64,000 nucleotides of DNA from Oscillospiraceae bacterium (GTDB taxonomy: Bacteria > Bacillota > Clostridia > Oscillospirales > Oscillospiraceae). Shown here piece after piece: positions 60,056 to 64,000 of this stretch (positions within the stretch are counted from its first letter, which is position 1; each line of letters opens with the position of its first letter). The stretch spans positions 159,932 through 223,931 of the forward strand of contig SVKU01000002.1 in the NCBI GenBank assembly GCA_015068245.1. The letters are read 5' to 3'. Under the pieces are notes generated by a model, which saw nothing but the letters and a program-made list of their open reading frames with translations, searched no databases and had not been told where the DNA came from. Both the position numbers and the translations under genes were made by a program.

Positions 60056-61684
60056 TTAAAATCTGACAGTAAATCTTGTGCCTTTGCCCACGGCGCTTTC
60101 CAGCTTGACGGTGGCACCGTGATATGCCGCACCATGCTTGACTATGGACAGGCCAAGGCCTGTTCCGCCTATCTTTCGGGAATGACTCTTGTCTACCCGG
60201 TAGAATCGCTCAAAAACTCTTGCCTGATGCTCTTCCGGTATTCCTATACCGTTGTCGGATACGGTAACTACGGAATGATTGTCAACAACACCTGCATATA
60301 TCTCTACTTTTCCGCCTTCTATGTTGTATTTTATGGCGTTGTCAGTCAGATTATATATCATTTCTTCCAAAATTCCGTAAATACCCGATACAACGGCAGT
60401 AGATCCGCTGACTATCAGCGATATATTCTTTTCCTCCGCTTTACCGGACAACCGCTCTGCCACACTTTGTGCCACATAATACAGATCCACAGGCGTTTTT
60501 TCCTGAGGTACAGAGTTTTCGTCCAACTGAGAAAGGTTGATGATATCCTCGATAAGGCTTATAAGCCGCCCTGTTTCATCGTGTATGTTCCTTGCAAAAC
60601 CCGCACTGTCCTCCGGCTTGACAATGCCGTTCATCATCAACTCCGAAATGCCGTAAATGGAAGTCAGAGGTGTCTTCAGTTCGTGAGACACGTTGGATGT
60701 AAACTCACGGCGCAATTTTTCGCTCTGTTCTTTCTCGGTGATGTCAAGGATAATGACCACAGCTCCGGACATTACGCCTTTTTCATAAACCGGGTCTGCC
60801 ATTATGCTCAGCACCGTTCCGTTCTGCTCTGTTTTCTGTTCACTGTGCCTTCCGTCAAGGGCTTCGTCCACAGCACGGCGGAACGCTCCCTGCAGTATAA
60901 GAGATCCGCTTTCGTCACCCATTCGGGCAAGGGCACTGCTGTTGAAAGACAGTATCTCTCCCCGGGCACCCACGGTAACAAAGCCCTCCTGCATATTCTC
61001 GGTTATGAGCCTGAACTCGTTGCGGCGTCTTTCGAGCAGTTCAAGCTGGGCAGCGATATCATCGCTCTGGGTTTTGAGTTTGTTCAAAAGAGGTGTCAGT
61101 TCCCTGTACTCAATGCTCAATTCGGGATTCTCCATGTCTATCTCATTGATAGGGCGAACTATTCTTTTGCTCAATGTGGTAGACAAAAGCAGTGTAAGCA
61201 GCGTTACCACCGCAAGCATCAACAGGATCGGTACCGCCATACTGGCCGCCAGATGCCAGATGGTATATTGGTCGTCAGCCACACGGATAACCGTTCCATC
61301 GTCCAGCCTCACAGCGCAGTATGCCGTAATATACGACAGGGTGTCTGAATATCTGACGGAAATGCTTTGCCCTTCTTTCAGTGCCTGTTTGACCTCCCGG
61401 CGATCAAGATGGTTTTCCATCACTGTGTGGTCATACCGATTGTCGAACAGAACTTCGCCGTCTGAATCTATCCAGGTGATACGTATATCCTCGTCGGCAC
61501 AACCTTCAAGATACAGACTGCCGCCATGTTCAATTCCCTCTGACAGCAGCCTTGCATCCAACAGTAGTTCCTGATTCAACAGCTCGCCGAAATAATTGTA
61601 CAGCAAAGCTGTTACAACCATAAGGCACACCAGCATGGCAACCAGCGCAGCAGCAAAAATGCTGCGAAATATTCGTTTTGTCAT
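60056..61684 (-). CDS. Sensor histidine kinase (PhoR/WalK type)
   Basis: 542 residues. Membrane helices at about 8-31 and 146-171 flank an outer sensor domain of some 115 residues. Inside are a linker, a PAS domain (about 222-318, starting FRLITENMQEGFVTVGARGE) and the phospho-acceptor His334 in NVSHELKTPL. The catalytic ATPase domain has LTDNAIKYN, VSDNGIGIP and GTGLGLSIVKH. It phosphorylates the response regulator encoded just upstream, whose stop overlaps this ATG (ATGA). The PAS domain allows a cytosolic input as well as the outer one. Confidence 0.94.
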   Translation of the reverse strand: MTKRIFRSIFAAALVAMLVCLMVVTALLYNYFGELLNQELLLDARLLSEGIEHGGSLYLEGCADEDIRITWIDSDGEVLFDNRYDHTVMENHLDRREVKQALKEGQSISVRYSDTLSYITAYCAVRLDDGTVIRVADDQYTIWHLAASMAVPILLMLAVVTLLTLLLSTTLSKRIVRPINEIDMENPELSIEYRELTPLLNKLKTQSDDIAAQLELLERRRNEFRLITENMQEGFVTVGARGEILSFNSSALARMGDESGSLILQGAFRRAVDEALDGRHSEQKTEQNGTVLSIMADPVYEKGVMSGAVVIILDITEKEQSEKLRREFTSNVSHELKTPLTSIYGISELMMNGIVKPEDSAGFARNIHDETGRLISLIEDIINLSQLDENSVPQEKTPVDLYYVAQSVAERLSGKAEEKNISLIVSGSTAVVSGIYGILEEMIYNLTDNAIKYNIEGGKVEIYAGVVDNHSVVTVSDNGIGIPEEHQARVFERFYRVDKSHSRKIGGTGLGLSIVKHGAAYHGATVKLESAVGKGTRFTVRF

Positions 61685-62361
61685 TTGCCGATACCCATTT
61701 TGTATCCTATGCCCCGAACGGTTTCCACCAGGTCGCCGTACCGCCCCAGTTTGGAGCGCAAAGTCCTGATGTGCACGTCTACCGTTCGGTTTTCACCGTC
61801 AAACTCATATCCCCATATACGCTGGAGTATCTGATCGCGGGTAAACACACGACCCGGTTCACCTGCCAGCATACACAGCAGTTCAAATTCCTTATAAGTC
61901 AGAGCTGTTTCCACACCGTCAACCGTAACCACATGCCGAACGGAATCAATGTGAAGTCCTTCATATTCAAATCTGAAATCCCCGCCGGAGTCATTTTCGC
62001 CGGCTCTGCGCAAAAGAGCGTTGATACGGGACATCAGTTCCATTATGCCGAAAGGCTTTGCAATATAATCATCCGCACCACTGTCCAGCCCCAGCACCTT
62101 GTCGTACTCCGTGCCTTTGGCTGAAAGCATTATAACCGGCACTTTTTTTGTGTCCTGCCGTGAACGGAGCTTTTTCAGCACCTCATAACCGTCCTCTTCG
62201 GGCAGCATGATGTCCAGCAATACCAGCTGCGGTTTATCACAGTTTACTGCCGCCCAAAAATCCGACGGCCGCTCAAAGCCTTTTGCTTTCATATTGGAAT
62301 TGTTGAGGGCGTATATAACAAAGTTTCTTATATTATCGTCATCTTCCAGAAGATAAATCAC
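61681..62361 (-). CDS. OmpR/PhoB-family response regulator
   Basis: The 226-residue regulator has a receiver domain with acidic pocket LLEDDDN, phospho-acceptor Asp50 in LVLLDIMLPEEDG and Lys in YIAKPFG. The C-terminal winged helix (ALTYKEFELLCMLAGEPGRV, NRTVDVHIRTLRSKLG) resembles PhoB/WalR. GTG at 62361 was chosen because GGAGG lies eight bases upstream and the product then starts MIYLLEDD. It heads the regulator-kinase-dipeptidase operon. The regulated genes are unknown. The divergent beta-helix gene at 62548 is a candidate. Confidence 0.94.
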   Translation of the reverse strand: MIYLLEDDDNIRNFVIYALNNSNMKAKGFERPSDFWAAVNCDKPQLVLLDIMLPEEDGYEVLKKLRSRQDTKKVPVIMLSAKGTEYDKVLGLDSGADDYIAKPFGIMELMSRINALLRRAGENDSGGDFRFEYEGLHIDSVRHVVTVDGVETALTYKEFELLCMLAGEPGRVFTRDQILQRIWGYEFDGENRTVDVHIRTLRSKLGRYGDLVETVRGIGYKMGIGK

Positions 62362-62547
62362 GCTGCAAACCTCCAAAAAATCACTTCTGTTATATTATAG
62401 CAAGCCTTTTATTCCATGGCAATATTTGCTTTTTGCCTGCAAAGCATTATCTGATAGCACTGCGCAACAAGTGATACTTCCATGCGTGGAAATTTGTTGA
62501 TAAAATTATTGTATACGAACAAAAATCATCAGCTAGGAGGAAATATT

Positions 62548-64000
62548 GTGAGAGAATTCAAAAAAGTCGAAGGCAAATGGGTGGTGGAAGAAACCACCTC
62601 CCTCTTTGGTCTGACTATTGCTCAGGGTGCTGAAATAACCGCTCCCGAAGGCAAGACCCTGACCATGGTCTTCAACGGCGTCGCCATGGACCCTGTTCCC
62701 GGCTGCTATGAGGGCGACATCATTCTTGTGGTCGCTGACGCCATTCCCGTAAACAACTATGCTTTCAAAGCCGGCGTGTGCATCGAAAACGGCAAGGTCA
62801 TTGAAAGCAAATCCGTTCTCCCCGCCGTCAAGGGCGAATTTGGCGACGGCTGGGCAAAAAATGTTGAAATCACTGCCCGCAACAACAATTTCGACGGCAT
62901 TTACGTCTCCGAAGACGGCGAGTATACCATCGACGGCGTTAAGATAGACTTTGAAGGCAACGGCGATAACGACTTTATCGGCTACGGCGCCGCCGTTTGT
63001 GCCTACGGCAGCGGCAAGATCACCGTCAACAATGCAGACGTTAAGGTCAGAGGCTCCGCAAGAAACTCTTTCTTCGCCGGCGGCAACTGCACTCTGGTCG
63101 TCAACGACTCCAAGTTCCACAATTTCGATGGCGCTCTGCAGCCCACCTACGAAGATAACGTAATGCCCGGCAACATGCGCCGCGTCCCCTGGATGCTTGG
63201 CCTGCGCGGCAATAACCGTGCCAGCAACCTGGCCGATTATGCCACCGCTTACTACAACAACTGCGAACTGCGTTCCTATGGCTGGGGCGTAATGTCCACC
63301 GACGGCGTAAGAGTCTGCCGTCTGAATATGAAAGACTGCCTTATTGAAGTCACCGGCCCCAGCGGCTACGGCGCCTTCTCCATCGGAGACTGCATCGACA
63401 CTTTCGACAACTGCACCGTCAACACCAACGACTATGCCCTTATCGTCGCTAATGAAACCGCTTCCGGCGAGTTCAAAAACGGTACCGTAGTCAACTCCGG
63501 TCGATTTGGCTGCATGTTCTTCCGCAACGAAGGCGGCTTTATGAAAGTCAACTCGGGCAGCGTGGTCAACACCGAAAAGGCCACCTTCCTTGTCAAGGGC
63601 TGCGCTCCCACCATCGAAGTGGACGGTGCTGAACTGAACACCAAAAACGGCATCATTCTCCAGCTCATCAACTCCGACGACCCCGGCAATCCCGCAGGTT
63701 ACTACATAGACCCCAAAGAAGAAGACAAGTATGTTGAAGGCCGTGACCTGTTCAGTGCCAAAAAGGGCGATGACGTGCTGGCAGTGTTCAAAAACGTCAA
63801 CCTCAAGGGCAGCATCTTCAACGGCACCACTGAGGTAGAGGGCGATACCGGTCCCAAGATGTCCATGGGCGGTCCTCCTCCCGGAGCAGACATGGGTGGT
63901 CCCGGTGGTCCCGGTGGCCCCGGCGGTCCCGGCGGTCCCGGTGGTCCCGGCGGTCCCGGTGGTCCCGGCGGTCCTGGTGGTCCCGGCGGTCCTGGTGGTC
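62548..64000 (+). CDS. Beta-helix family protein with long GGP-repeat tract (paralogue 4, 3' end outside window)
   Basis: The frame opens at GTG 62548, with AGGAGG seven bases upstream, and is still open at the window edge (484 codons). A GTG start and missing stop make it easy to overlook. There is no signal peptide (MREFKKVEGKWVVEE). Family blocks are GNGDNDFIGYGAAVCAYG, VPWMLGLRGNNRA (near 214), YGWGVMSTDGVRVCRLN, SGYGAFSIGDC, YALIVANETASGEF and KNGIILQLINSDDPG. From about residue 439 the sequence becomes MSMGGPPPGADMGG, then uninterrupted GGP triplets. The DNA there is a 9-bp tandem repeat of GGTCCCGGY. By comparison with paralogues 2 and 3, a C-terminal module with a GDSYI-like motif should follow outside the window. 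It is divergent from the two-component operon. Function is unknown. Confidence 0.88.
   Translation, partial: MREFKKVEGKWVVEETTSLFGLTIAQGAEITAPEGKTLTMVFNGVAMDPVPGCYEGDIILVVADAIPVNNYAFKAGVCIENGKVIESKSVLPAVKGEFGDGWAKNVEITARNNNFDGIYVSEDGEYTIDGVKIDFEGNGDNDFIGYGAAVCAYGSGKITVNNADVKVRGSARNSFFAGGNCTLVVNDSKFHNFDGALQPTYEDNVMPGNMRRVPWMLGLRGNNRASNLADYATAYYNNCELRSYGWGVMSTDGVRVCRLNMKDCLIEVTGPSGYGAFSIGDCIDTFDNCTVNTNDYALIVANETASGEFKNGTVVNSGRFGCMFFRNEGGFMKVNSGSVVNTEKATFLVKGCAPTIEVDGAELNTKNGIILQLINSDDPGNPAGYYIDPKEEDKYVEGRDLFSAKKGDDVLAVFKNVNLKGSIFNGTTEVEGDTGPKMSMGGPPPGADMGGPGGPGGPGGPGGPGGPGGPGGPGGPGGPGGPGG

Noticed and set aside
1..64000. tRNA and rRNA genes
   Set aside because: I scanned the intergenic regions for tRNA-like cloverleafs and rRNA motifs and saw none. 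A covariance-model scan would be decisive.

Overview
This is a 64 kb stretch of chromosome from an anaerobic, gut-type Firmicute, most likely in the Clostridia (Oscillospiraceae-like). The evidence is Gram-positive style sigma-A promoters and strong Shine-Dalgarno sites, lipoprotein ABC binding proteins, an SLH-anchored surface protein, an LCP wall protein, oxygen-sensitive Fe-S flavoenzymes and many hairpin-rich intergenic repeats. The taxonomic placement is inference. I see no rRNA, tRNA, CRISPR, phage or transposase genes.

Layout. 1-739: C-terminus of an Old Yellow Enzyme (OYE)-type flavoenzyme. 954-6827 (-): oligopeptide ABC transporter. 7132-14008 (-): beta-helix protein, M20 amidohydrolase, COG2509 flavoprotein and a circularly permuted GH3 glycosidase. 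14210-17253 (+): ParB-like protein, then a second beta-helix protein. 17387-21293 (-): serpin lipoprotein, full-length OYE-type Fe-S flavoenzyme and a ferredoxin too short for a routine ORF cut-off. 21633-26371 (+): sugar-type ABC transporter and a HAD phosphatase. 26433-28024: small genes. 28170-34057: SDR oxidoreductase, LCP protein, third beta-helix protein and a divergent LysR regulator. 34222-41118 (-): 1599-aa SLH surface protein and cardiolipin synthase. 41323-44695 (+): CofE-like protein, xanthine phosphoribosyltransferase and BMP-type binding lipoprotein. 44763-51490: PHP phosphoesterase, MATE exporter, SnoaL-like protein, threonine-aldolase-type lyase, XRE regulator and a flavocytochrome-c-like FAD enzyme. 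51662-55288 (+): ATPase and two permeases of a BMP-type nucleoside transporter. 55713-58553 (-): P-type cation ATPase behind a yybP-ykoY (Mn2+) riboswitch. 58637-62361 (-): two-component system plus PepV-like dipeptidase. 62548-end (+): fourth beta-helix protein, running off the window.

The most unusual content is a family of four mutually homologous, apparently cytosolic beta-helix proteins (7132, 15133, 30963, 62548). They share blocks around PWMLG..GN.R, GWG.LSTDG and GGNDF.G.GAG, and each carries a Pro/Gly (sometimes Met/Asp) low-complexity tract. Similar Pro/Gly/Met-rich tracts sit inside loops of otherwise ordinary enzymes in the same window: the substrate loop of the SDR, two loops of the GH3 enzyme, a barrel loop of the OYE enzyme and the N-terminus of the FAD enzyme. 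I suggest, as a hypothesis only, that these tracts let enzymes and beta-helix proteins assemble together. One beta-helix gene faces a LysR gene across a promoter region with two clear dyads, which gives a handle on regulation.

Other points of interest are a perfect palindrome over a consensus promoter (51513-51551), the manganese riboswitch, a purine-salvage set split between two loci, and several composite hairpin repeats.
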